A stretch of 64,000 nt of DNA from Caloranaerobacter ferrireducens (GTDB taxonomy: Bacteria > Bacillota > Clostridia > Tissierellales > Thermohalobacteraceae), in contig NZ_MDJR01000001.1 in assembly GCF_001730685.1 (NCBI RefSeq), forward strand, positions 496,001 through 560,000. The letters are read 5' to 3'. The notes under the pieces were generated by a model, which was given only the letters and a program-made list of their open reading frames with translations, was not told where the DNA came from and ran no database searches. A program made the position numbers and the translations under genes. The number at the start of each line of letters is the position of its first letter. Within the stretch, counting starts at the first letter, position 1. Below are positions 8,901 through 17,731 of this stretch, piece by piece.

Positions 8901-9366
8901 TGATCCTCTAGTTAATGGCGAAGGTATTGAAGAAGCTGAAATAGAAAATGAAATAATGAAAAAGTTAAAGTTAGATGGAATTATTTTAAAAGATGTTAAA
9001 GTAGTTAAAGCAATGGATAGAGATATTGAACAAAACGGAAAATCTATGATTATTCCAGCTACTTTAAATAAAAGTGGTGAAATAGGAAAAAGGTCTTCAG
9101 CACTTTCTAAAGAAGAGTTGACATCGCTTATAAAACACGTACGTAATCTTATTGCTGAAATTGCCATTGAAATTCTCAAAGGTAATATTAAGATTGAGCC
9201 TTGTAAAATAGGTGACTTTACATCTTGTAAATACTGTCAGTATATTTCTATTTGTCAGTTTGATACGAAATTCGAAAACAATAGCTATAGAAATATAAAA
9301 AAATTGACTAACGAAGAAGTATTAGAAAAAATAGCAGAGGAAAGTAGAGGTGAACAAAATGCCTAG
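5962..9366 (+). CDS. addB: ATP-dependent helicase/nuclease subunit B (AddB)
   Basis: 1134 aa from the chosen start. AddAB resects double-strand breaks and loads RecA, as RecBCD does in E. coli. The chosen ATG begins MELRFILGRAGSGKT, placing the Walker A motif at residues 8-15 as expected, and follows AAGAGGTGA. A longer in-frame extension from 5857 would overlap the upstream gene and lacks a good site. The C-terminal nuclease shows EGRIDRIDMY and IIDYKSG (the D...E/DxK core). The iron-sulfur staple is visible as a Cys in FVNCPFSHF plus the C-x2-C-x5-C cluster CKYCQYISIC, the same spacing as in Bacillus. The stop overlaps the addA start by 8 bases (ATGCCTAG), so the two are translationally coupled. 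Confidence 0.96.
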   Translation: MELRFILGRAGSGKTYQIFKEIKDRILSGTNNKLILLVPEQFTLQTEYDFITKMDMPGIIDLEILSFERLTYKVFSQVGGLKKVEINELGKTMILRRLFEKNSKDLILYNKASKQDGFISDFCALIKDFKRNEITPELLRDKIDLFQENNILNKKLKDITYMYEKFNEFMKRKEYFDEEDKLDLLIENIDKTSFLEGAEIWIDGFDVFTSQEYHILEKLLEKASRLNIALTLDLDDFARDYDVFAPTRKTYDILSNKIAKKAKTSTTYVRRDLKLAKSPELVYLEGEFFSYPYKKYRDEVSSLKIFKATNPYTEVEYLASEIISLVRDKGYRWKDIAVVPSSIDEYGMIIKRVFSEYKIPYFIDEKRSILNNPIVKLILTSLDIIIRNFKYEDVFNFIKTGFTNLDKSEYEELENYVLSYGIEGDKWFDDFTYGEEEYDLVFINEIRKKFIDPFVKFNDEMKKRRKVSDKTKVLFEFLMEINIEEKLEERIQVLKEAGELEQVNENTQIWNIVIEVFDQLVEMLDDTIISIKDYKKILEAGFGEYEVGILPPTIDKVLVGNLERSRSHDIKALLMIGVNDGLLPSAYREEGILTEEDKITMKQVSIQVNNDIDSRIQEERFSVYKSIAKPTEYLWVSYPIADIEGKALRPSVYIERFKRLFPNIVEFSDITKENEKNIDLISMPESTYKYLIESLRGYLDGDNLDDIWWEVYDWYFNNNEWKERLKNLIDGLSFDNQESYIGEKKAKALYAAPFKSSISRLEKFVNCPFSHFVNFGLKPKERKEFKIKAPDMGRLFHSSIEVFAKKLKERNVSWKDLDKEQCDNLVDMVIDELVPEFENNLLQSTHRYKYLVKKLKRISKRAAWTLTEHLRSGEFNPLKYELEFADKYNSEIPPIIIQLPNGEEIKLEGRIDRIDMYKDSDGNYVKIIDYKSGNKKFSLSDVYYGLQIQLIVYLDAILENKDKLVKDELYPGGVFYFRIDDPLVNGEGIEEAEIENEIMKKLKLDGIILKDVKVVKAMDRDIEQNGKSMIIPATLNKSGEIGKRSSALSKEELTSLIKHVRNLIAEIAIEILKGNIKIEPCKIGDFTSCKYCQYISICQFDTKFENNSYRNIKKLTNEEVLEKIAEESRGEQNA

Positions 9367-12300
9367 TTGGACCTCTGACCAATTAAGTGCGATTAAGTTA
9401 AGAGATAGAAACTTATTAGTATCAGCAGCTGCTGGTTCTGGAAAAACTGCTGTGTTAGTTGAGAGAATAATTAGAATAATAACTGAAGATAAGGTAGATA
9501 TAGATAAACTTTTGATAGTTACGTTTACAAATGCTGCAGCTGGAGAAATGAGAGAAAGAATTTTAGATGCATTGACAAAAAAGCTAGAAGAAAATGGTGA
9601 AGATGAATATATAAGAAAACAGATTTCTTTATTAAATAAGGCTTCAATAATGACTTTACATTCTTTTTGTAGAGATGTTGTAAAGAGAAACTTTCATTTG
9701 GTTGATATTGATCATAGGTTTAGAATTGGTGATGAAACAGAATTGAGTATTATTAGACAGGAAGTTTTAGATGAGATTCTAGAGAAAGAGTATGAAAAAG
9801 AGAACGAATATTTTATAAAACTTGTTGAAGGATATGGAAGAGATAAAGAAGATATAAAACTTAGAGAGCTAATATTAAGAGTATACTATTTTATTCAGAG
9901 TAAACCGTATCCAGAGAGATGGTTAAAAGAAAGTATCGAAATGTTTAATGTAGATAAGGAAGAATTAGAAAAAGGTAAGTGGATTAAAACTATAAAAGAT
10001 ATTTTATATATTGAGCTTGATGGTGCTAAGCATATGATAAATAAAGCTATTGAAATCTGCAGAAAAATAAACGGTCCAGTTGAGTATTTAGAAGCTTTAT
10101 ATGATGATATGCAAAATATAGATTCACTTGAAAAAAGTTTGTCAAAAAGTTTACAGAACTTTTTTGATGAGATAAATAGTATAAAACACAAAAAATTAAA
10201 GTCTATAAGAGGAAATAGAAAACTTGAAGTAGATGAAGAAAAAGTTGAAAAGGTAAAAAAATTAAGAAATGATTATAAAAAAATAATTGATTCTATAAAA
10301 AATAAAATGATAACTAATGATATAGAAGCTAATGCCAGATATCTGAAAGAAGTTTATCCTATATTGAAATACCTTTATAAAATAGTTGTAGATTTTGGAG
10401 AAATGTATAAAAACAGAAAATTAGAAAGAAGTCTTCTTGATTTTAATGATTTGGAACATTATACGTTAAAAATACTGGAAAATGAAGACGTAAAAAGGGA
10501 ATACCAGAATAAGTTTCGATATATTTTTGTTGATGAGTACCAAGACAGCAACATTGTACAAGAAACTATATTAAACTGTATAAAAAGAGATAATAATTTA
10601 TTTTTAGTAGGAGACGTAAAACAAAGTATATACAGATTTAGATTAGCTGATCCTAATCTTTTTATAGAAAAATACGATACTTTTTCAAAAAATATGGAAG
10701 ATATTAACGTAAGAATAGATTTGTCTAAAAACTTCAGAAGTAGACAAGAGATATTGGAAGGCATAAATTATATTTTCAAAAAAATAATGTCAAAGAGGCT
10801 TGGAGAAATAGACTATACAGAAGATGCTTATTTATATAAAGGATTAGATTTTGGAGATATTTGGGATCCAAGTATAGAAATAAATATTGTTGAGAAAGAT
10901 GCATCTGAACTTGATATTGATGAAGAGCTTGAAGAATTAACTGATATAGAAGTTGAAGCCAATATAATCGCTTCGAAAATAAAAGAACTTATAGGTAAAA
11001 AGACGTATGACCCTAAAGAGCAGAAGTTCAGAGATATAATGTATAAAGATATTGTAATTTTATTAAGAGCAACTAAAAATTGGGCTTCAATTTTTACTGA
11101 AATATTGTTGAAAGAGGGAATTCCAGTATATTCTGATGATAATACTGGTTATTTTGAAGCCTTAGAAATTAAGATTTTTATAAATTTACTTAAATTGATT
11201 GACAATAAAAGGCAGGACTTACCTTTATTAAGTATAATGAGGTCACCTATCGCTAATTTTTCAATAGACGATTTGATTGCCATTAGATTAAATAAAAGAG
11301 AAGGAGCTTTTTATAAGGCTTTAGAGGAATATATATTTGCAAAAGATGATGAACTAAAGCATAGATTAGTGAAATTTATTGAAAAACTGGATAAATGGGC
11401 TGAAGAAGCTAAGTTTATGAAACTTGACGAATTTATATGGAAATTATTAAGAGAAACTAATTTTTATTATTTTGTAGGTTCTATGCCAGGGGGAAAACAG
11501 AGACAAGCTAATCTAAGAATTTTAGTTGATAGGGCAAGTCAATTTGAAAAGACATCAATTAATGGTCTCTTTAATTTTATCAGATTTATAGATAAGCTAA
11601 CAAAAAGTAGTGGAGACATGTCAGCAGCAAAAACTATTGGAGAAAATGAAAATGTTGTAAGAATTATGAGTATACACAAGAGCAAAGGGCTTGAATTCCC
11701 AGTAGTAATATGTGCTGGATTGGGAAAAAAGTTTAATCTGATGGATACTAGAGAAGATATTTTGCTTCACAAAGATTTAGGAATAGGACCTAAGTTTATA
11801 GATTTAGATAAGAGAATTTATTTAGAAACTCTACCTTTGACAGCTATGAAAGAAAAAATGAAACTAGAAAGCCTATCAGAAGAAATGCGAGTGCTTTATG
11901 TAGCACTGACACGTGCTGTAGATAAGCTTATCCTATTAGGTTCAGTCAAAAATATTAATAATAGAAGTTTAAAGTGGTGTGATGGCACAAATCTTTATAA
12001 TTTAACAAAATCTGGTTGTTATTTAGATTGGATAATGAGTGCTCTATCAGAGCATAAAGATGGATTATTAATTCATCAGTTAGCTGGTTTAGAAACTGAT
12101 ATGAATACATTAGATAACCATATTTCAAAATGGAAAATAAATATTATAGATAGAAGCAACATTTTGATGGAAAAAAGTGACGAGCTCATAAAACGTAAAG
12201 AAATATTAGAAAAGCTTAAATGTTTCAGATTGGAAAAAGCTTCTGAATACAGAGATGTTATTGACTTAAGGTTTAATTGGAAGTATAAGTTTAAAGAGGC

Positions 12301-12946
12301 TGTTGAGATACCTTCTAAGCTTTCTGTTACAGATATAAAGAATCTTTCTTTTAAAGACATTAAGGATGCAGTCATGAAAACACCGTCATTAATTAAGAAA
12401 CCTAGATTTTTAGAAAGTAAAAAAGGTTTTACAAAAGCTGAAAAAGGTACAATAATGCATTTTATAATGCAGCATTTATCATTTAATGCTGATATAGACG
12501 AGCAATATATTAGGCAGCAAATAGATGATATGACCGAAAGAGAATTACTAACTAAAGAAGAAGCTAAAATTATTGATATATCTAAGATTTTAAACTTTTT
12601 TAAAAGTAATATTGGACGGCGTATTATAGCAGCAGAAAAGCTGTATAAAGAAGTTCCTTTTGTACTTAGGAAGAAAGCTAAAGAAGTTATTAAAGATGTA
12701 AGCAGTTGTGATGAAGAATTGCTGATACAAGGGGTAATAGACTGTTATTTTGAAGAAGAAAATGAACTTGTATTAGTAGATTACAAAACAGACTTTGTGT
12801 ATAACGATTATTTAGAAAATATAATTAAGAAATATAAAGTTCAAATTGAACTGTATAAAGAGGCTTTAGAAAAAATAACGGGTAAAAAAGTAAAAGAAAG
12901 CTATCTTTATCTATTTGAGCTTGATAAGGAGGTAAGAGTAATATGA
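9359..12946 (+). CDS. addA: ATP-dependent helicase/nuclease subunit A (AddA)
   Basis: 1195 aa. UvrD-like 3' to 5' motor plus RecB-type nuclease, and partner of AddB. Visible helicase motifs are SAAAGSGKTAVLVER (Walker A), FTNAAAGEMRERI (Ia), FVDEYQDSN (II), GDVKQSIYRFR (III), SIHKSKGLEFPVV (V) and YVALTRAVDKL (VI). The C-terminal nuclease core is GVIDCYFEEENELVLVDYKTD, with the catalytic D and DYK. I use the ATG at 9359 rather than the GTG at 9350, because GAGGTGA at 9346-9352 is ideally spaced for the ATG and would overlap the GTG. It overlaps addB by 8 bases and sbcD by 4 (ATGA). This is the standard family length with no missing motif. Confidence 0.97.
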   Translation: MPSWTSDQLSAIKLRDRNLLVSAAAGSGKTAVLVERIIRIITEDKVDIDKLLIVTFTNAAAGEMRERILDALTKKLEENGEDEYIRKQISLLNKASIMTLHSFCRDVVKRNFHLVDIDHRFRIGDETELSIIRQEVLDEILEKEYEKENEYFIKLVEGYGRDKEDIKLRELILRVYYFIQSKPYPERWLKESIEMFNVDKEELEKGKWIKTIKDILYIELDGAKHMINKAIEICRKINGPVEYLEALYDDMQNIDSLEKSLSKSLQNFFDEINSIKHKKLKSIRGNRKLEVDEEKVEKVKKLRNDYKKIIDSIKNKMITNDIEANARYLKEVYPILKYLYKIVVDFGEMYKNRKLERSLLDFNDLEHYTLKILENEDVKREYQNKFRYIFVDEYQDSNIVQETILNCIKRDNNLFLVGDVKQSIYRFRLADPNLFIEKYDTFSKNMEDINVRIDLSKNFRSRQEILEGINYIFKKIMSKRLGEIDYTEDAYLYKGLDFGDIWDPSIEINIVEKDASELDIDEELEELTDIEVEANIIASKIKELIGKKTYDPKEQKFRDIMYKDIVILLRATKNWASIFTEILLKEGIPVYSDDNTGYFEALEIKIFINLLKLIDNKRQDLPLLSIMRSPIANFSIDDLIAIRLNKREGAFYKALEEYIFAKDDELKHRLVKFIEKLDKWAEEAKFMKLDEFIWKLLRETNFYYFVGSMPGGKQRQANLRILVDRASQFEKTSINGLFNFIRFIDKLTKSSGDMSAAKTIGENENVVRIMSIHKSKGLEFPVVICAGLGKKFNLMDTREDILLHKDLGIGPKFIDLDKRIYLETLPLTAMKEKMKLESLSEEMRVLYVALTRAVDKLILLGSVKNINNRSLKWCDGTNLYNLTKSGCYLDWIMSALSEHKDGLLIHQLAGLETDMNTLDNHISKWKINIIDRSNILMEKSDELIKRKEILEKLKCFRLEKASEYRDVIDLRFNWKYKFKEAVEIPSKLSVTDIKNLSFKDIKDAVMKTPSLIKKPRFLESKKGFTKAEKGTIMHFIMQHLSFNADIDEQYIRQQIDDMTERELLTKEEAKIIDISKILNFFKSNIGRRIIAAEKLYKEVPFVLRKKAKEVIKDVSSCDEELLIQGVIDCYFEEENELVLVDYKTDFVYNDYLENIIKKYKVQIELYKEALEKITGKKVKESYLYLFELDKEVRVI

Positions 12947-14169
12947 GGATCCTCCACACATCAGATTGGCACTTGGGTAAGTACTTAGAAAATTATAGCC
13001 GATTAGATGAGCAGGAGAAATTTATTGATGATTTAGTAGGAATAGTAAACGAAAAAGAAGTTGATTTAATCATTATAGCAGGAGATATTTATGATAATAG
13101 TAATCCACCTGCAAGAGCTGAAAAGCTTTTTTATGATGCTTTAAAGAGATTATCAAGAGGTGGAGAGAGAATTGTATTAGTAATTGCAGGAAACCATGAT
13201 AGTCCAGAAAGACTTATTGCAGCAAATTCTTTGGCAACAGAGCAGGGAATTATTTTGTTAGGAAAGCCAAATAGTACAGTTGAAACTGGTATAGTAGGAA
13301 AACATAAAGTTATAAATTCTTGTGAAGGGTGCTTAGAACTTGAAATAAAAGGTGAAAAAATAGTAATCATAACTCTTCCTTATCCTAGTGAACAGAGGTT
13401 AAATGAAGTTTTAGGGGATATGTTAGATGAAAATGAAATGCAGAAAAGTTATTCAAATAAGGTAGGAGAGATATTCGAAAATCTATCTAAATACTTTAGA
13501 GATGATACTATAAATATTGCAGTAAGTCATATTTTTGTGGCAGGAGGAGATACTTCAGATTCAGAAAGACCAATACAGTTAGGTGGAGGTCTTACTGTTG
13601 ATATAGATAAACTTCCATTTAAAGCACAATATGTAGCTCTAGGGCATCTTCATAAACCACAAAAAGTTAAATCTGAAAAAATAAAAGCGCATTATTCAGG
13701 TTCTCCTATACAATACAGCAGAAGTGAAATAGGATACAGCAAATGTGTATATATAATTGATGTTAAACCTAAACAAGAGCCAAATATAGAAGAAGTATAC
13801 TTAAAAAACTATAAACCTATAGAAGTATGGAAGGTAAATGGGATAGAAGAAGCAATAAAGAAATGCGAAGAAAATAAAGATAGAGAAGTATGGGCATATT
13901 TAGAAATTGTTACTGATAAAGTTATTTCAAAATCAGAAATTAGAGAAATTAAAAAGATAAAACCTGATATATTAAGTATTATTCCTATAATAAAAGATAA
14001 AGTTGAAGCGATAGAAGAGTTTGAGAATTATAGTGAGAGAGATATAGTAGAGTTATTTACTGAATTTTATATAAGAGAGAAAAATGTAGAGCCTAGTGAG
14101 GATTTGATAAAGCTTTTCACGAGAATAATTTATGAAGAAGGTGACGAAGATGAAACCTATTCTTCTTAG
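12943..14169 (+). CDS. sbcD: exonuclease subunit SbcD (Mre11-like)
   Basis: 408 aa. Manganese-dependent nuclease of the SbcCD complex, which opens hairpins and protein-blocked DNA ends. Phosphoesterase motifs occur in order: TSDWHLGK, AGDIYDNSNPP, AGNHDSPER, SHIFVAGG and LGHLHKPQ, together supplying the Asp/His/Asn metal ligands. The C-terminal 100 residues form the SbcC-binding and capping region. The gene overlaps addA through ATGA and has its own AAGGAGG site about 10 bases before the start. It also overlaps sbcC by 20 bases. The order addB-addA-sbcD-sbcC is common in Firmicutes and places both double-strand-end machines under one promoter. Confidence 0.96.
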   Translation: MRILHTSDWHLGKYLENYSRLDEQEKFIDDLVGIVNEKEVDLIIIAGDIYDNSNPPARAEKLFYDALKRLSRGGERIVLVIAGNHDSPERLIAANSLATEQGIILLGKPNSTVETGIVGKHKVINSCEGCLELEIKGEKIVIITLPYPSEQRLNEVLGDMLDENEMQKSYSNKVGEIFENLSKYFRDDTINIAVSHIFVAGGDTSDSERPIQLGGGLTVDIDKLPFKAQYVALGHLHKPQKVKSEKIKAHYSGSPIQYSRSEIGYSKCVYIIDVKPKQEPNIEEVYLKNYKPIEVWKVNGIEEAIKKCEENKDREVWAYLEIVTDKVISKSEIREIKKIKPDILSIIPIIKDKVEAIEEFENYSERDIVELFTEFYIREKNVEPSEDLIKLFTRIIYEEGDEDETYSS

Positions 14170-17100
14170 TATTTCAGGATTAAATAGCTTTATAGAAGAG
14201 CAGACTATAGATTTTTCGAAACTAACAGAAAAAGGATTGTTTGGGATATTCGGTCCAACGGGTAGTGGAAAATCTACTATTTTAGATGCTATAACTATAG
14301 CACTTTATGGGCAGATATCAAGAGGAACAAAGGAGTTTATAAATACAGATTGTGAGAAATTAAATGTAAGTTTTATATTTGAAGTTGGATGTGGACACTC
14401 AAGAAAGCGAATAAGAGTAGATAGACAACTTAAAAAGAGTGATAGCGGAACTAGGACTACATTAGCAAGATTATGTTATTTAGATGAGAATGGGAACGAA
14501 ACTAATGTAATAGATAAAGTTTCTGATATTAATGAGGAAATAATTAAGCTGATTGGATTAAATCATAGTGATTTTATAAGGTCGGTTGTATTGCCGCAAG
14601 GACGGTTTAGTGACTTTTTAAAATTAACTGGTAGTGAAAGACGTAATATGCTAGAAAGAATACTAGGTTTAGAAAAATATGGGACAGATTTGACTAATAG
14701 GGTTAAAAAAGCAAGAAAAGAGGAAGAGGCAAAATTAAACGTTATACAAGGCCAGTTAAACAAATATGAAGATGTTAATGAAGAAAACCTAAAGCAATTA
14801 AAAGAAGGATTAAGAGAAATAGAGAAAGAAGAAATAAAATTAAAAGAAGAAAATGAAAAGTTAGATAAAGAGTATGAAAAACTAAGTAAAATATGGGATT
14901 TACAAGTAGATTTAAAAAAATACAAGGAAATAAAAGAAAAATTAAAGCTTAAAAAAGAAGAGATTGAATTAAAAAGAGAAAAGTATTTAAAAGGCAAAAA
15001 GGCACAAGGATTAAAACCGTATATAAATAATTTAGATAAGACACTAGAAGAGATTAATAAAAATGAGCAGGAATTAAAAAAATTAGAGTTAAGCTTACAA
15101 AAAGTTTTGAAAGAAAAAGAAATTTTAGAAAAAGAATATACACAAGTAAGCTTAAGGAAGGATAAAGAACTACCAAGCCTTATAGAAAAGGAAACAGAAT
15201 TAAAAAATGTAGTTGAGTTACATAAAAGAAACGAAAAGCTAATTTTGGAAAGAAATAAACTTAGAGAAGAATATTTGAAATTAAAAAAAGTATTTGATTT
15301 ATATGAAAAAGCATTAGAAGATTTAAAATTAAAAGAAGAAAAGAAGAATAAAGAACTTATAAAAATAGAAGAGAAAATGTCAACTATAAAGGTAAGTAGT
15401 GAATTTAGAGATAAAGTGATAAAAGGCTTGGAACTTGAAAAAAAATATATAGAATTAGGTAAAAAAATAAATGAATTAGAAGAGAAAAACAAAAAACTAA
15501 AGAAGGATACAGTTTTTAACCAAAAAAAATTAAAAGAAATAGAAAAATTACTAAATGAAAAGAAAGAAAAATATAAAATTTACGAAAACAAAATAAAAGA
15601 GCTTGAGGCTAATAAGCCGAAAGACACTAAATCTTTACTAGATGAAGCAAAGATGATAGAAAATCTGCAGAAGAAAGAAAGAGTTTTAAGAGAATTAAAT
15701 GGACTGAAAGGGCAAAAACAAAATATTGAAAAAGAAATCAAAGCTTTCAAAGAAAAATTAAATATAGTAGAACAAAAGATGGATATTCTAAAAAAAGAGA
15801 TTGACGAATTAGAGTTAATAAGTCATATGAATGATATAGTTGTTAGTTTAAAAGAAGGAGATCCTTGTCCTGTATGTGGTTCTTTACATCATCCTAAAAA
15901 AGCAGATGTAGTTGATGTGTCTGAAATTAAGAGTATAAAAGAAAATAAATTGGAACTTGAAAAAACACAAAAAGAATTAAATCTTAAAATAGAAAAATTA
16001 AATTCTGAACTTTATAAGCTTATAGCAAAAGAAGAGAACTTAACTGAAGAAATGCAAAAACTAGATGAATTAATTAAAGATATAAATTTAGAAAATATTA
16101 AGCAAGAAATAGAAAATCGAAAAAGAGATTTAGAAAAGAATGAATCATATTTAAAGAAATGGAACGAGGAACATGAAGAATATAGGAAAAAGGTAGATGA
16201 AATAAAAGAAAATTTAAATAATCTTGAGAAAGAAAAAGCAGTTTTATTAGAAACTATTAGAAAAGATAATGAATCAATTAAAGAAACTTTTAGAGAATTA
16301 GAAGCTAACAAAGAAGAATATAGTAGGATAGAAGAGAAATATAAAGAAGTTAAAAATACTTTAAAAATTAAAAGTTTTATTAGTACATCTGAAGAGATTA
16401 AGAAAAAAGATTCAGAGTATGAAGAATTAGAAAATAATGCTAAGAGAATAAGAGAGTCAATTAAAGAAATATCAGATGAAATGAAAAAGTTAAATGATGA
16501 ACTTAGTAAGATTAATAATGAAATGAATTTAATAAAGAGAGATGGTCAAAATTTAAAATCAAAAATAGAGGAAAATGAGGCTAAGATTCAAGAAGTTTCG
16601 CCAAGTAAAAATCCTTTACTATACCTAGATGAAGTAAGAAAACTAAAAGAAGATATTATTAAAAAAGAAGAAGAGATTAGAAATAATTTGAAAGAAAAGG
16701 AAAAAACACTAAAAGATTTACAGCTTAATATGGAGGGGTTACTGAAAACAGTTAAGACTCTAAAAGATACAGAAAATAATATTAAAAATGAGCTAACAGT
16801 TGTTATGAATAATTTAGGGTTTAAAACTATTGATGAAATAAGGTCAAGCTATATTGATAAAGATAAATTAGAACAATTAGAAAAAGAGATAAATGATTAT
16901 GATGATGAAGTAAAAAAAGTTAATGATAATATAAAAAGAGTTGAAACTGAATTAAATGGTGAAACTTTAAGTGAAGACGAGTGGAATAACTTTATTGAAA
17001 ATAGAAAAAGAAAAAAAGAAGCTTATAGCGAAATAATAGAGAAGTTAGGTATGAGAAGAGAAAAAATTAGGAAAATGGAAGAAGAAATAATTGAGGTCAA

Positions 17101-17647
17101 AAAGTTAGAGAAAGAACTTAAAGGTATTATGAAAAAAGTTGATATGCTAAATGAAATTTCAGATCTCATAAAAGGGAATAGATTTGTTGAATATGTTGCA
17201 ATAAGTCATTTAAAGTATATTGCTAGAGAAGCTTCAAAGAGATTGATGGAGATAACTAATAATAGGTATAGTTTAGAACTTGATAGCAAAGGTAACTTTG
17301 TCATATGTGATAATTATAATGGTGGTGTAAAAAGAGATGTAAATACACTTTCTGGTGGAGAAACTTTTATGACTTCACTATCTTTAGCTTTAGCTTTATC
17401 AACGCAAATACAGCTAAAAGGAAATACATCTATAGAATTTTTCTTTTTAGACGAGGGATTTGGTACCCTTGACAGTAGTATTTTAGATGTAGTTATGACT
17501 TCGCTAGAGAAACTTCAAAAAGAAAAGTTATCAGTAGGAATAATAAGTCATGTTGATGAACTAAAAGATAGAGTGCCTGTTAAATTAATTGTTGAGCCAG
17601 CAATATCAGGTGTTTCAGGAACTAAAGTAAAAATAGAATATAGTTAA
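14150..17647 (+). CDS. sbcC: exonuclease subunit SbcC (Rad50-like ATPase)
   Basis: 1165 aa. SMC-type ABC ATPase that drives SbcD. Walker A GPTGSGKS is near residue 40. Long Lys/Glu-rich coiled coils occupy roughly residues 190-1010. The zinc hook CPVCG lies near residues 573-577, at the apex of the coiled coil where two SbcC molecules join. The C-terminal lobe has the signature LSGGET and Walker B FFFLDEGFGTLD. The start chosen is the ATG preceded by AGAAGGTGA (14136-14144). An ATG at 14132 would add MKKVTK but has no site. It overlaps the sbcD end. No terminator is obvious after it, so the aminopeptidase gene may be read through. Confidence 0.96.
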   Translation: MKPILLSISGLNSFIEEQTIDFSKLTEKGLFGIFGPTGSGKSTILDAITIALYGQISRGTKEFINTDCEKLNVSFIFEVGCGHSRKRIRVDRQLKKSDSGTRTTLARLCYLDENGNETNVIDKVSDINEEIIKLIGLNHSDFIRSVVLPQGRFSDFLKLTGSERRNMLERILGLEKYGTDLTNRVKKARKEEEAKLNVIQGQLNKYEDVNEENLKQLKEGLREIEKEEIKLKEENEKLDKEYEKLSKIWDLQVDLKKYKEIKEKLKLKKEEIELKREKYLKGKKAQGLKPYINNLDKTLEEINKNEQELKKLELSLQKVLKEKEILEKEYTQVSLRKDKELPSLIEKETELKNVVELHKRNEKLILERNKLREEYLKLKKVFDLYEKALEDLKLKEEKKNKELIKIEEKMSTIKVSSEFRDKVIKGLELEKKYIELGKKINELEEKNKKLKKDTVFNQKKLKEIEKLLNEKKEKYKIYENKIKELEANKPKDTKSLLDEAKMIENLQKKERVLRELNGLKGQKQNIEKEIKAFKEKLNIVEQKMDILKKEIDELELISHMNDIVVSLKEGDPCPVCGSLHHPKKADVVDVSEIKSIKENKLELEKTQKELNLKIEKLNSELYKLIAKEENLTEEMQKLDELIKDINLENIKQEIENRKRDLEKNESYLKKWNEEHEEYRKKVDEIKENLNNLEKEKAVLLETIRKDNESIKETFRELEANKEEYSRIEEKYKEVKNTLKIKSFISTSEEIKKKDSEYEELENNAKRIRESIKEISDEMKKLNDELSKINNEMNLIKRDGQNLKSKIEENEAKIQEVSPSKNPLLYLDEVRKLKEDIIKKEEEIRNNLKEKEKTLKDLQLNMEGLLKTVKTLKDTENNIKNELTVVMNNLGFKTIDEIRSSYIDKDKLEQLEKEINDYDDEVKKVNDNIKRVETELNGETLSEDEWNNFIENRKRKKEAYSEIIEKLGMRREKIRKMEEEIIEVKKLEKELKGIMKKVDMLNEISDLIKGNRFVEYVAISHLKYIAREASKRLMEITNNRYSLELDSKGNFVICDNYNGGVKRDVNTLSGGETFMTSLSLALALSTQIQLKGNTSIEFFFLDEGFGTLDSSILDVVMTSLEKLQKEKLSVGIISHVDELKDRVPVKLIVEPAISGVSGTKVKIEYS

Positions 17648-17731
17648 AATTATTTAAAATATTTAATAAAGGATACAGAGTATTTTTGGAGAAATATATT
17701 GTTAAATATTTTGATTGAGGATGGTGGAATT

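Noticed and set aside
14563-15492. Long minus-strand open frame (about 309 codons) inside sbcC
   Set aside because: It is the complement of the Lys/Glu-rich coiled-coil region, which gives few stops and a Phe/Ser/Leu-rich nonsense product. It lacks a ribosome site, and the plus-strand sbcC is unambiguous.
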